64,000 nucleotides of DNA, from NCBI RefSeq assembly GCF_035046485.1, contig NC_085138.1, positions 343,492,263-343,556,262 on the forward strand. Reading direction: 5' to 3'. Below are positions 45,944 to 56,280 of this stretch, in pieces. A model generated the notes under the pieces. The model did not search any database and was not told the origin of the DNA. It saw only the letters and a list, made by a program, of their open reading frames with translations. Source of the DNA: Aedes albopictus (lineage: Eukaryota > Arthropoda > Insecta > Diptera > Culicidae). Every line of letters begins with the position of its first letter. The stretch's first letter is position 1. Made by a program: the position numbers and the translations under genes.

Positions 45944-46949
45944 AGTAAAGTTAAGGTAAGTTCGTCCATATCAGTGCCCAATGAATTGTCGAAATTGCTC
46001 TCATGATTGAGAATGTTTTCGAATTCGCGGGCAGCTTGATGTTCAGTTGGACTAGCGAGACCAAATTATGTGCACTTTCATACTGTTTGTCAAGTTTTTG
46101 TGTTTTTTTTAGAATTAGTTAATAATATTCTGTTATCCTCTTTCAGCGCAAGAATAGGCTTCTGAGGCTTTTTCAAAAAATTTACAATTCCCAAAAAGGC
46201 TTAGAGCCGGGGTATAATTGAGAAACTTTATTTGCAAAATTTTTGTATCTCAGTTCTGTGAAACGTTTTTTGATTTTCTTTTGCAGATCCTGCCGAATAA
46301 CTTTCAACGCAGGATCTTGAGTTCGTTGGCATTGTTATCTTCTCACGTTTTTAAGACGGATCAGAAGTTTCAGATCGTCGTCAATAATAACTGAGTCGTT
46401 GCCTGATCACTGTTCTTGATCATCTTTCTACGTTATCCCAGGATTTGTTTTGGTTCTCTTTTCCTTTACGCTGATGACCGTTCGGACTGGCACAGTTGGG
46501 ACCATCGCGTTGACCGGCCATATTTCATCGGCGACGAGGGGTCTCGTCGCGACACACTCAATACCTTTTTTAAATATGCCAGATCGCTTTACGGTTTTTC
46601 AACGCAAATCATTCATCGATTTATTTTTAGGAATAAATGGGTGACCTGTGGTGTATTTTTTTTTAGAAAGTAAATTTACACCGATCGAACTGAAATTTTG
46701 CACAGTTGAGGGACCATACTCATCAAGTGTTTTATTACAGCAGGCTGAGTTGGGCTGGTCGGCCAAGTCGTAAGAATGGCCGAAAAACGATGGGCAAAGA
46801 ACCAGGAAGAGGGAAGCTTTTCAGATGATATTTCTGGGCCAATATCTCTAAAGAAAACCAAACAAGGAATGGTTATTCTGCGGCATTGTTACAATATGTC
46901 CTGCCCATCATATCCTTCCGGTTTAAGTCACTTCCAGGAAGTTGGGTTC
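45944..46949. other. Unassigned 1 kb
   Basis: GC-balanced patch at 46470-46570 inside otherwise AT-rich DNA; open frames up to 85 codons without domains. Nothing recognisable. Confidence 0.3.
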
Positions 46950-47095
46950 GGGTCTCCAGTTTGTCTAGTAGATAAGTCTTTGGATCACCAGGACAGTGGA
47001 CTCAATACCCGTTTTGGTCGAAGAAATTGTCTCGACTTCCTGGGCGTAGTGTATCATTCTGCTTGTCACACAATTTACGAATTCATACAATTCAT
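46950..47095 (+). mobile_element. tRNA-derived SINE (Feilai-like)
   Basis: Head TCTCCAGTTTGTCTAGTAGA with a decayed B box (GGACTCAATACCCG), body GTCTCGACTTCCTGGGCGTA ... GTATCATTCTGCTTGTCACAC. Same family as 5795-5987. Confidence 0.6.
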
Positions 47096-48221
47096 ACTCT
47101 TACAATTAGTTGATAAAAGACAGGCCAATTTCATGTGGTAAGATAAAACAAGAAAACAAGAAGTAAAAGATAACCTTCCTGCACAACTTTGTTGCATAAG
47201 AAAAGCAGAAAAAATGCGACATTTTGAGGAATAAGATGAAGTCGGATTTGCATTATTGACAAAGAACTTTTTCATTGAAAACTCAAAAATTCAAAATGTT
47301 CTACAAGCCGACAGACTGATTTTCTGTTTGTCATTAATCTTGTCAATAATGGCCTGCGATTGCTTGGTGTTACAACATCGTCATTAGAACGATTGGACTG
47401 ATCACCTCTACAGCATCAGCGTATAGTTCAGCCACCGTTCCCATTTCATCGCTCCCAAGAGGCCGGAGCGCTATCAACCATCCAGCAGCTGCGGCCTCGT
47501 AAAGCTCTTATCTGCACTTCCTCCGAATGCTTCGACGACGACCGTAGCTAATTAGTATTCAGCGCAGAGGCAGCACACGCCATTCAGTCACAGAATCGAA
47601 TGTCTCGCGTTCTGACCGATTGTCGTTCGATTTCATCATATACCCGGTGGCAGCTGTTCGAACAGAACGATACACGACTTCAGCAATCGTTCAAACACCC
47701 AGTGTTTTTCACTAATGTTCGCCACTTTGTAAGTGTCGCCCCGCCCCGAGTGATATCGCGTTACAGCTCCGTGTGAATCTCCCGGCCAAAGCCGGCGATC
47801 AACAATTACATCCGGTCTGTCTCTGCCGCTGGGTGATCCCGATCGTTTCTAAATTGGATGAACGTTGCGTTGGTGACGCACAACAGGTCACCGGTAGACA
47901 ATGGTCGATTTGTGCTAGGAAAATTGCGTGCAGTTTTTCTCCAGCAGCCGGCGGTGTGGTGATGAATAATGCCGGCTTGTGAGAATTTCGATACCCGGGC
48001 GTGGGAGATGCTACGCACTCGATAAGGCGCGCATTACAGTGTCAGGTAGTTGGTGATCGATAAGCGACGACGCGACGTGAACTCAGAGAACTGGATCATT
48101 GTGGATGCAAACGATCGACGATTCACCCGTTTGAGGAAACTAATTAGCAGTGTGTTCCACAGTTGTGAGGGAGGCTGGAGCACGTTCGATATCTGGTGGA
48201 GTTCATTAAAATTAGTAGCAC
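47096..48221. other. Upstream region of the secreted-protein gene
   Basis: From about 47340 on, the sequence is GC-balanced, lacks any repeat seen elsewhere in the window and leads into the gene at 48254. It is the natural candidate for the promoter-proximal regulatory region. No specific factor site is claimed. Confidence 0.4.
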
Positions 48222-48257
48222 TTAAATAGGCTGCAGCTATGGTGGGATGAGGTCAGT
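48222..48257 (+). promoter_or_regulatory. Candidate core promoter: TATA-like box and TCAGTC initiator
   Basis: TTAAATA at 48222-48228 lies about 30 bp before TCAGTC at 48253-48258, which matches the arthropod initiator TCAGTY. Spacing is that of TATA/Inr promoters. It sits some 150 bp before the ATG of the secreted-protein exon on the same strand. Confidence 0.5.
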
Positions 48258-48289
48258 CTGTGTTTGACGATCAGTGGCTGCTGGATAAG

Positions 48290-48387
48290 GTTTGTGAAAC
48301 TGGAGGCTGTTGAGTGAAAAGTGATCTTGAAAGCTTGTTGAAAACTGAGAATTCCAAGTGTTTGAATACTGTTCTGATTGATTTCAG
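48290..48387 (+). other. Candidate 98-bp 5'UTR intron
   Basis: AAG|GTTTGT at 48290 and TTGATTTCAG ending 48387 fit donor and acceptor. It would place the start codon 14 nt into the second exon. The donor is weak, so the leader may instead be unspliced. Confidence 0.4.
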
Positions 48388-48401
48388 AATAAAAGAACGT
48401 A

Positions 48402-48552
48402 ATGATGAATTCCAAACAAGTGATTTTGAGCCTTGGACTGTTGTTGGTAGTGGTGGGACTGAGTGGTGTTCAAGGAGCAGCTCTTCGTGAGAAAAGGCAG
48501 CTGAACTCACTGTTGACGCTGAGCGGGGAGGCTAACGCCAGGATCGAGAACG
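48402..48552 (+). CDS. First coding exon of a secreted prepropeptide-like protein
   Basis: ATG ATG at 48402 opens a frame of 50 codons that ends at a strong donor, AACG|GTGAGT (phase 1), at 48553. Residues 6-24 are a hydrophobic core (VILSLGLLLVVVGLSG) with likely signal-peptidase cleavage after VQG25. R-E-K-R at 29-32 is a furin-type site followed by Q, an arrangement of a short propeptide before a mature chain beginning QLNSLLTLSGEANARIEN. Secretion is inferred with good confidence; the function is not. Short prepro-regions of this sort occur in insect immune peptides and other secreted proteins, but the mature part is too short to judge. It is the only exon in the window with signal peptide, initiation context, promoter and splice donor together. 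Later exons are not identifiable; the intron probably spans the repeat-rich DNA to the right. Confidence 0.75.
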
Positions 48553-49729
48553 GTGAGTGGTATAATTAGAAAAGCATTACAGATAAATGTTTCACGTGAC
48601 AACGAATACATTTTTTCTTAAACATTCTAAATTTATGTATAACCTTGAAAATAATCTGGCACTGTTAGGTTTTGTTTTCGTCATGTGTGGTATCAGGTTA
48701 ACAGCTTTTAAATTCCATTTGGGATTCTTCCACAGACAGCTTTATTGATTAATTCCTCCATAGATTCCCTAGCGATTTCCTCCATGGGTTTCTTACTGAA
48801 TTGTTCCAGTGGTTTTGAGAATATTTCAAATATGTATTTTACTAAAACTCTTCTAAAGTTCTTTTAAGAATTCCTTCTTCAATTACTCAAGAATGTCCGT
48901 GGATAATTTGTAGGAAAATTATGTTGAGAGTTGTTATGTCATGCATTTCTGGAAAGGTGATTCCACTAGGGGTTTATTTCAAGACTTCCTACTTCGATTT
49001 TCCTGGTATGCATTCATATATTTATATTGAGATGTTTTTTTTTAATATCTTCAAGATTTTTTTCGATGATTTCTTTCAAAAATTCCTCCAAAACTTCTGT
49101 AGAAACTTAACGGTTAGGAGTTTTTTAGGATGGCATCTGGGGTTCAAAAATGATGTTTTTTTCCTCCCCTGTTGGGGAAATTAAGCCATTCGTCAATAAC
49201 ACAATGAGAATTAAGAAGGCTTTCGGGGAAGTTTCGAAGGGTTCCTAAAGTGTTTCAAAAGTGGTTTTAGATGGGCTGGGATGGGGTTTCCTTGCGCGAT
49301 TAAGAGATATTTCCGGTTGTATTAGGGGTTTTAAGGCATTTCAAAGGGATTCATGGGGCTTTACAGGTTTGTAGCGGTCTTCGAAGTATTTTTTATAAGT
49401 TTTCGGGAATTCCAAGAGGGACTTCAATGGGTTTCAAAAAGTATTCGATTGTTTGCGGGAAACTTCAGGGGGGTTCAGAAGGTTTTCAATCGAAACCCTT
49501 GGGGTTTTCAGACCACGTGGTGCACTTTTTCAGAAATTTTACAAGATGAAATTCGAAGTTTGTTAAAAATGGTAATCATTCTTGTTTTCGATCGAATTCC
49601 GAAAGTAAATCGTTTGCATTCCAGTTTACGCCAGCAAAATCAAAATCAAAAACGTTCAAAAGCGGTTACGTCCGTAAACAAGAATGAGCGTGAATGTGTT
49701 TTCCGATATTTTCTTGTTGTCCTTAGAAA
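48553..49729. repeat. Intronic DNA with degenerate TTCCTCCA / GGGTTTC low-complexity repeats
   Basis: 48700-48910 repeats variants of ATTCCTCCATGGATT; 49200-49560 repeats variants of GGGGTTTCAAGG. Both look like decayed minisatellites of a kind seen also at 11820-12200 and 53430-54260. Open frames here (e.g. 49353-49826) come from this low-complexity text. Confidence 0.45.
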
Positions 49730-50372
49730 TTGTTTCGACTATAGGTACTCTTGGTACCGACATAAGCCAAGTCGACATCTAAGATGGCCAGTGTTTCTAG
49801 CAGGATCTGACCTCGCTGGTTCGTGAAACGGCTTCCCCATTCCACGGCCCAGGCATTAAAGTCACCCGCTATTACCACCGGCCTTCGCCCTGTTAGCACG
49901 GTCGTTAAGCGGTCCAGCATTTGCGTGAACTGCTCGATCGGCCACCGCGGAGGCGCATAACAGCTACAGAAGAAGACCCCGTTTACTTTGGCGACCACGA
50001 AGCCCTCATAGGTAGTAGACACCAACTCCTGGACGTGGAATTTACCCTTCGTCCATATAGCCGCCATTTTACTGGTCCCATCCGCGACCCAGTTGCCGGC
50101 GGGTACTCGGTATGGGTCCGCTATGATGGCGATATCCATCTCCCACTCAGAAACCGCCTGACAAAGCAGTTGCTGAGCCGCGTCACAGTGGTTCAGGTTC
50201 AGCTGCGTTACCTGCACTGTGATTTGTGGTTCACTGCGGCTTTCTTGAAGGTCGGGCACCTTGGAGCACCCGTCGGATGTCTGTTGTTCGCGGATTTCCC
50301 GGTACAGATCATGCAAATGGGTAGACTCGTGCAGCTTTGGGCCTTATGATCTTCAGCGACGCATCGTCTGCA
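49730..50372 (-). pseudogene. R1-like LINE: end of ORF1 and endonuclease of ORF2
   Basis: The minus strand first completes ORF1 with RCVAEDHKAQSC and CMICTGK...HPTGAPRC (second and third CCHC knuckles). ORF2 overlaps it in another frame: QVTQLNLNHCDAAQ, MDIAIIADPYRVPAGNW, FCSCYAPPRWP and VVIAGDFNAWAVEWGS, the AP-type endonuclease with catalytic Asn/Glu/Asp-bearing blocks. It breaks off at about 49735 before the terminal SDH motif. Three knuckles and this endonuclease are typical of the R1 clade. No RT remains. Confidence 0.82.
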
Positions 50373-51172
50373 CAGTAGTACGGGACACACTTGTATGGAA
50401 AAAATAAATCCTCGCTCCAGTCGACTTTTTAGATCCCATTTAGGTCCCATATGAACAGTACAAAATTTCAGCGCAATCGGTGAAACTATAATTTAGCGCA
50501 AGCGGCTCAAAGTTTTCATAGGATTTACTATGGGAAAAGTTACACTTTCAAACGAAAAAACCCAGAGGTCGCCCCTTGTCTCGTTATTTCAAATCAATCA
50601 ACGCTTCTTGTAGAAAAATCATTTATAAAACTTTCCTTCGAAGACCACAAAACAATTGGATGCTTGTGGAAAAAGTTATTGATTTATTACCGATTATTGA
50701 TCCGACGAACGGCTTTTTGTTTTGTTTTATCAGCAGCACTGTAGCTGCTGCCTTGGCTGCTGCTGTTTCTGGGGGTGGTGATGCCACCCGCCACCCCATG
50801 CAGCAACGGCAGCAGCAGTGCTGCTGATAAAACAAAACAAAAAGCTGTTCGTTGAATCACTAATCGGTAATAAATCAATAACTTTTTCCACAAGCATCCA
50901 ATTGTTTTGCGGTCTTCGAAGGAAAGTTTCATAAAGGATTTTTCTACAAGTAGCGTTGATCGATTTGAATTAACGAGACAAGGGGCGATTTCTGGGAATT
51001 TTTATCTGAAAGTGTAACTTTTCCCATAGTAAATCCTATGAAAACTTTGAACCGCTTGCGCTAAATTATAGTTTCACCGATTGCGCTGAAATTTTGCACA
51101 GTTCATATGAGACCTAAATGGAATCGAAAAAGTCAACTGGAGCGAGAATTTGATGTTTGTCCCATACTACTG
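50373..51172. mobile_element. 800-bp palindromic element, TIR CAGTAGTAYGGGACA, CA duplication
   Basis: Two arms of roughly 390 bp are complementary from CAGTAGTACGGGACA at 50373 to its complement at 51172, with centre near 50775 (GGTGGTGATGCCACC). CA is duplicated (50371-50372, 51173-51174). Removing element and one CA joins ...RRKLC to RRCVAEDH, which restores the second CCHC knuckle of the LINE and fixes the ends. Confidence 0.88.
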
Positions 51173-51292
51173 CACAGTTTGCGCCTGTCAGGGCGTTTGC
51201 AATCCCACGACTTATGCCCTGGTTCCAGACACCTAAAGCAAACCTCTGGTGGCTCGTGGAATGTCAGGTGACATACGCACCAACCCACCTTA
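51173..51292 (-). pseudogene. R1-like LINE: ORF1 first zinc knuckle
   Basis: Encodes VGWCVCHLTFHEPPEVCFRC and LEPGHKSWDCKRPDRRKLC: the conserved lead-in and the first C-x2-C-x4-H-x4-C knuckle plus the first Cys of the second. The LINE is cut at 51292 by a TTAA MITE or by truncation at the same point. Confidence 0.8.
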
Positions 51293-51560
51293 AGGCGAAA
51301 CTGGAAGCATTTTCTCATTTTTTTTTTGGTTTTTGATTTTTTATTTAATAACGAAGCAATATTTTCAAAATCGGTTTCCGTGCACATGTGGAGTATGGAT
51401 CAAGGTATCTTCTGAATTTTTTTTGAGGTGGGAAATGTTTTCCATTTTCACAGAAACCATTTTTTTGTAAAATTTTGTTCAAAAATGGTTTCTGCAAAAA
51501 CGAAAAACATTTTTCACTACAAAAAAATCAGAAGATACCCTGATTCATACCCTACACGCA
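51290..51560. mobile_element. TTAA MITE, copy 2 (right end altered)
   Basis: Starts TTAAGGCGAAACTGGAAGC and follows copy 1 (33188-33420) closely up to AAAAACGAAAAACATT, then continues as an inverted copy of its own left interior (AGAAGATACC, ATACCCTACAC) and lacks the terminal CCAGTTTCGCCTTAA. A longer palindromic version with lost right end. Confidence 0.65.
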
Positions 51561-52194
51561 ACCTGAGATTGGCAGATTCTAATACAATTGGGTATGAAAC
51601 ATATACAAATATTGTATTAGGGCCTTGCAAATACAAAAATTGTTAGGTGGCAGTATACCAAAAATTGTATTGGCTTCCTAGAATCTGGAAAAGGAAAATT
51701 TCGCATGTGTGCGTGTGCTCTGTTGCACTGGTTTCTCATTATTTGTTCTATTTTTAGACTGATCATGGCAGCAGCGGTGGCATTAAATACCAATACATGT
51801 TTAAAAAGAAATTCGGGCGGCGGCGGGAATCGAACCGAGACACTATCATGGTGATACACAGTATCCTGCGCTCTAACCAGCACGGCTATAACTGCACATG
51901 AATAGACAAGAGGCTGAAAGCCATCATCATCAACACAAACGTGGCTTGGTGATGGAAGTGATACAGCCGCCACACTGCACAATGGGTCCAGAGCCGTATT
52001 TGCGAAGACAAAACTGTTTAAGCTTCAGCTTTAAGTTTTCAGACACATATTGTGTTTTAGAAAGTTTATTTTCAATTGTTGACCCTATTCCCTATTATTG
52101 TTATGTTGGGGTGGTTCGTCCGGTTAAACTGATTCAAAAATCTGCTTTCTAATAATGTTATTTGCGATGCCATGATGGATGGTGATGGATCGTT
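51561..52194. other. Unassigned, with one tRNA-like sequence
   Basis: Repeated TACAATT/AATTGTA words at 51580-51680. A tRNA-like minus-strand segment lies at 51820-51900. No gene. Confidence 0.35.
51820..51900 (-). repeat. tRNA-like sequence, perfect B box GGTTCGATTCC
   Basis: Minus strand: A box GCCGTGCTGGTTAGAGCGC and B box GGTTCGATTCC at tRNA spacing. The anticodon arm is long and irregular and no acceptor stem forms, so SINE head or tRNA pseudogene. Confidence 0.45.
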
Positions 52195-52834
52195 TAGTTA
52201 GAAATTCCACCAATAAACGGCAAATTCTAAATTTCATATATCTCAGGACTCTCACCACTTAGAAAGTTGGTGTCTTCGACAACGTTGTTAAGTGAGTCAA
52301 GGGCTTACAGTTAATGGTCCACTAGGCGGCGCTAGTTACACATTTGCAAAATCATTCAAATGATTGATATTTTTTCGTGAAGTAATGCACAAGCTGTAAG
52401 TTTGTTTTCTTTGAACGTGTCTAAGTCAAGTCAAAGGTTTTTCAAAGAGCTATGTATTAGTCATAATTGTGCAATAACGCATTTCATTCGGTTCACCTGA
52501 TCCAGAGATATAGCAATTAAACGAAGAACACTCAAATATGAACTACTTTATTAGAGTTGCTCCAATTTTATGTAAAGTTATCCAATCTAGCCCAAATTTG
52601 TACCGTTTATAGCTTACTAGTTGTGCAACTGGCAGGAAAAATTTGAGAATATTTGGTGCATTTTTGAAAAAGTTACAGCTTGCTGAATATATTTGAAATA
52701 ATAAATAAAAGTTGCATGCTTCAATTAATTCGTAACTAGCGCCGCCTACTGACAAAACCTTGAACCAATCAGCTAATCAACTGAGCGGCCGTAACCAACC
52801 TAACAACATCGTCGAAGACATCAACTTTCTAAGT
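52195..52834. repeat. Host repeat, left part (continues at 55418-56039)
   Basis: 52425-52745 is the inverted counterpart of about 55735-56038 (shared words AGTCAAGTCAAAG, TGAACTACTTTATTAGAGT, CAACTAGTAAGCTATA-like). The two halves are joined when the hAT-like element 52835-55409 and one TTCTAAGT are removed. A relative is embedded at 33840-34870. Confidence 0.7.
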
Positions 52835-53429
52835 CAGTGGTGCTCATCCTGTGGCCCGCGGGCCGCATGCGGCCCTCCAAGCCTTAAGATGCGGCCCTCG
52901 GAGTACTTTAGGACGAATCGAATTTTTTGAACGATTATTTGAAATAACTCGTTAATTTATTAAGAAATCAAACAAAAAAATGCTGATCAATTTTCACAGT
53001 GTTGAACACAAATCAAATGATAAATAAACAAAAAGAACAATCCGTTCTGGTAAGATTCGAAATCGTAACGAAATATTTCGGCATTTCAGCTAAGTCACGA
53101 AGCCAGCTTATAGTTAAGTGGTACGAATCAAATGAAAGTTTGTTAAAAATGAAATCGTGAATCATTTGAAAATTAGTTGCAGTTTTTAAGCGCAGTCAAT
53201 GCAACGCTGAGCAAATATTTCACATTTCGCCTTTCCGAAGAACATAAAAACACAAAGCGCGAAGTTTTTGAAAAAATTCTCAACAAATCTCAACTTGGTT
53301 ACCAATATTGTTTAATTTGCTTGTTTAAATTTCTATTATAAGACTCACACATTTTTCGAAACAAAATTTACGAATCCTATTTGAATTGTCCAAGCGAAAC
53401 TCCTGAACGAACTTAAATAAAAAAAATCT

Positions 53430-54260
53430 CAGGCGAGATTCATAAAGCGTCTTCTGTGCCCTTTTGGAGAAACTTTTGGATACATTTTTGGAGAAACTCC
53501 AGGAAACATTATTGAAGAAAAAATGTTAAGCAACTCTAAGCGAAATATATGGAGAAACTCAAATCATCCTGGAGAAAATAAACCTGAAGAAACTCAATGA
53601 GAAAGCTGTGGCGATACTGCATGGAAATTATAGGAGCATCTCTTAGAAAAATGTTCTGGTGCCACTCTAGCAGGAATTTCTTAAACAACTTTAGAATAAA
53701 TTCCTCGCACAACAAAAAGAGAATTTTCAGGAGTAACCACAAACAAGATTCCAAGACCAACTGTATCAAGACACAAAAGATGCCTAGAACGCCTGAGGAA
53801 AACTTGAACAATAAATTTGAAGCAACATATGCGGTAAATTTAGAAGATAATCTTCCGGAAACAATTGTTAAAAATCTAATTTTTGAAGAAATTTAATGAT
53901 GAAGTATAAGAAACTTATGGAAAGAATTTACTAAAATCTTAAAGAAACTCCAGGAAAATTTTCGGAAAAATCTGGAAGCTATTCTATGAGAAATTTTTGG
54001 AAACGATTAATGAGGAATTCCTGAAATAACTTCAGGGCAGTTCCAAAGGCAAATCTAAGAGGAGTTCTTGGAGGTGTTCCAAGAGAATTCTAAAAAAACG
54101 TTTCTTTTAACGTCAAGAAATTTCCCGAAAACCTTCTGGAGCAACTCTACAAGAAATTTCAGGAGAAAATCCAGCAAACCTTTTTGGAGCGATTCAAAAG
54201 AAATTCTTGTAAAAGCTGCTTGACAAGTTCTTGAAGTGGCTTCAAGGAAATTCTAGGGGC
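53430..54260. repeat. Degenerate AAACTCCAGGAAATT-type minisatellite
   Basis: Variants of GGAGAAACTCC, GGAAATTTTTGG and AGGAATTCTTGA recur every 15-40 bp. The 99-codon frame 53597-53896 is made of this text. Confidence 0.5.
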
Positions 54261-54372
54261 AACTTCTAAATTGTTTGTTTGAATTTCAATTTGAAGCTCA
54301 AACGTTTTTCTCAACCAGAATCTAAATTAAACTCCACAAAGGGGAATAGATTTTAAAGTTTGACCCTTACTA

Positions 54373-55263
54373 CAGGCCCGGATTTAAGGGGGGGCAAAGG
54401 GGGCAAGTGCCCCGGGCCCCCCGATTAGAGGGGCCCCCCAAAAAACCTGAAGCACAATAATCTGAATTTTCACTTGAAGTTTTATATTTTTTGATAATTG
54501 CACATCAACGTCCCAAATTTCAAATTGTTGATGCAAAAACATTTTTCTCTATCGATTAAGCTTAAAAACCTGTATTATAATTGCTAAATAATCCAACCGT
54601 AGAATTTACGTATATTTCCCAGCATTACTGTTTTGAGGGATCAGTGTTAATGCTTGGTTTCAGCAAATTTATATCTAGAGAGGCATTACCGTATTCTATA
54701 ATCAGGTAAAACTGTAATTTTGGTATACGCGAGTTTCTACAAAATCCTCTAGAAGTTTTTGATGAATTTAGAAGAAAACGTTTTTAGAACTTTAAATTAC
54801 AACAAAAAGCGTCTCTAACAAACTCCTTAATATACATCTGCATCAGTTTGTTGAGGACAGATGGTAGATGGAGGACAGAGGTAGATGGAGAAGATAATAA
54901 TTCATAGAGAGTTCGGAAAATTTGGGGCAGTTTTGGAAACCTAGTTTTCATAAAAACATCTCGTCAACATTTGTTCACTCGAAGAATATTACAATCTGAA
55001 CTGAACGCTTTGTTTTAAAGTTTTTTGATTATTTAAATAATCTGCCGAAATTTTGGAGATAAGGTTTGGAAAATGTATCCTTTGAATGAACAAAACAGTT
55101 GTGTGACATATTTTTTTCCTAAACCGTAAAAAAAAAAACAAAAAATAATAATACACAACATTGAAAAGAAATCGATGTATGTTTAATATATTCAAACTCT
55201 TGTTTATGGGGGCCCACATTATAGGGTTTGCCCCGGGCCCCCCGAAGCCAAAATCCGGCACTG
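54373..55263. mobile_element. 891-bp hAT-like element nested in the hAT-like element
   Basis: Ends CAGGCCCGGATTT and AAATCCGGCACTG are inverted, followed inward by GGGGGCAAGTGCCCCGGGCC and GTTTGCCCCGGGCCCCCC. CCCTTAC plus one variable base is duplicated (54364-54371, 55264-55271). No coding capacity. Confidence 0.85.
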
Positions 55264-55417
55264 CCCTTACACAAGTTCTGAACAGTTCAGATTTTTAATA
55301 AATATGCTTTAGAATTGTTCTTTTTGTTGTTTTTGTGCATCGATGTTTTATGCGGTCTATCCCGAATTGCAAATTTGGAGCGCGGTATCCTCAAGCCTGA
55401 GCACCACTGTTCTAAGT

Positions 55418-56039
55418 GATCTGAGTCCTGAGATATATGGAATATAATATTTGTTTGCTCACTAGCGCTGCCTTGTGGTGGAATTTTGAATCAAACGGCT
55501 CATCATTTGTTAGTTCTTGACCAGCCAAATAATATTGCCGAAGACACCAACTCTCTAAGTAACCAGGATGATGAGATATTTGGTATAAACATTTAATCAG
55601 TGTTACGTCTGTTTGTCTCTGGTATGACAGATATCACAGACAGCAAGACGTAGCACTGGCGAAATTTCCATACCGTACATCTTAGCACCATGATTACTTA
55701 AATATTACTTGTCAGTAGACGGCGTTAGTTGCAAATTAGTAGAAGCATGTATCTTTTACTTATTATCTCGAACATATTCAGCAACCTGTAACTTTCTATA
55801 ATGTGTAGGGAATATTCTCAAATTTTATCTGCTAGTTGCACAACTAATTGGCTATAAATGGTACAAATTTGAGCTCGATTGGATAGTTTTACATGAAGTT
55901 GGAGCGACTCTAGTAAAATGTTTCATATTTGAGTGTTCTTCGTTAAACTGCTATATCTCTGGATTAAGTGAACCGAATGAAATGAAATTTTGCACATTTA
56001 TGACTAATATATAGCTCTTTGAAAAAACTTTGACTTGAC
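55418..56039. repeat. Host repeat, right part
   Basis: Completes the repeat begun at 52195. Contains CTGAGATATATGGAATATAA, GCTAGTTGCACAACTA and a diverged copy of the GTTACGTCTGTTTGTCT MITE (55605-55665). It is cut on the right by the LTR at 56040. Confidence 0.65.
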
Positions 56040-56193
56040 TGTGGTAACCGCGTCTGGTACGCACGAGATTGTATAATAGACTAACTGTTCTGCTGCGGTG
56101 CGGAGCACATAGTGTGACACAATGTGGGTGGATATGTGGCACACGCATGAGTGTACTGTATAAAGGTGTATGGTTAAGACACTCGTCACCACA
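56040..56193 (-). repeat. Orphan LTR, 154 bp, TGTGGT...ACCACA
   Basis: Starts TGTGGTAACC and ends GTCACCACA, giving a 7-bp inverted terminus and the TG...CA of LTRs. On the minus strand it is preceded by a purine tract, so it is a 3' LTR of a minus-strand element stretching to the right. A TATAAAGG at 56159 lies on the plus strand. The partner LTR was not found in the window. Confidence 0.65.
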
Positions 56194-56280
56194 TCCCCCT
56201 TTCTTTAATCTGAATTTGTTCGAGATATTCTCAAGTCCAATTAACGCCTTGAGGCGCCCAATGCAGTTGAGCACTATCAA
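56194..56280 (-). pseudogene. Polypurine tract and pol C-terminal remnant
   Basis: AAAGAAAGGGGGA on the minus strand directly adjoins the LTR. Upstream of it the frame reads IGRLKALIGLENISNKFR, close in style to the last residues of copia-type pol before the PPT. The fragment is short; the rest of pol is not recognisable. Confidence 0.45.

Larger units (their letters stand above)
52835..55409. mobile_element. hAT-like element, 8-bp duplication TTCTAAGT
   Basis: CAGTGGTGCTCA at the left and TGAGCACCACTG... at the right form the TIR; TTCTAAGT is duplicated exactly (52827-52834, 55410-55417). The subterminal text GTGGCCCGCGGGCCGCATGC followed by CGGCCCTC is common in hAT-type elements. No transposase is recognisable: 52900-53430 is AT-rich, 53430-54260 is degenerate CTCCAGGAAA-type low-complexity repeat. 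A second element is nested at 54373-55263. Confidence 0.85.

Noticed and set aside
49353..49826. 157-codon plus-strand frame
   Set aside because: It is made of degenerate GGGGTTTC-like repeat text and ends antisense to the R1-like endonuclease.
52900..53400. Possible transposase of the outer hAT-like element
   Set aside because: All frames are closed by stops; I found no recognisable motif.
53597..53896. 99-codon Lys/Asn-rich frame inside the hAT-like element, considered as transposase remnant
   Set aside because: It consists of the CTCCAGGAAA low-complexity repeat and shows no hAT dimerisation or DDE text.
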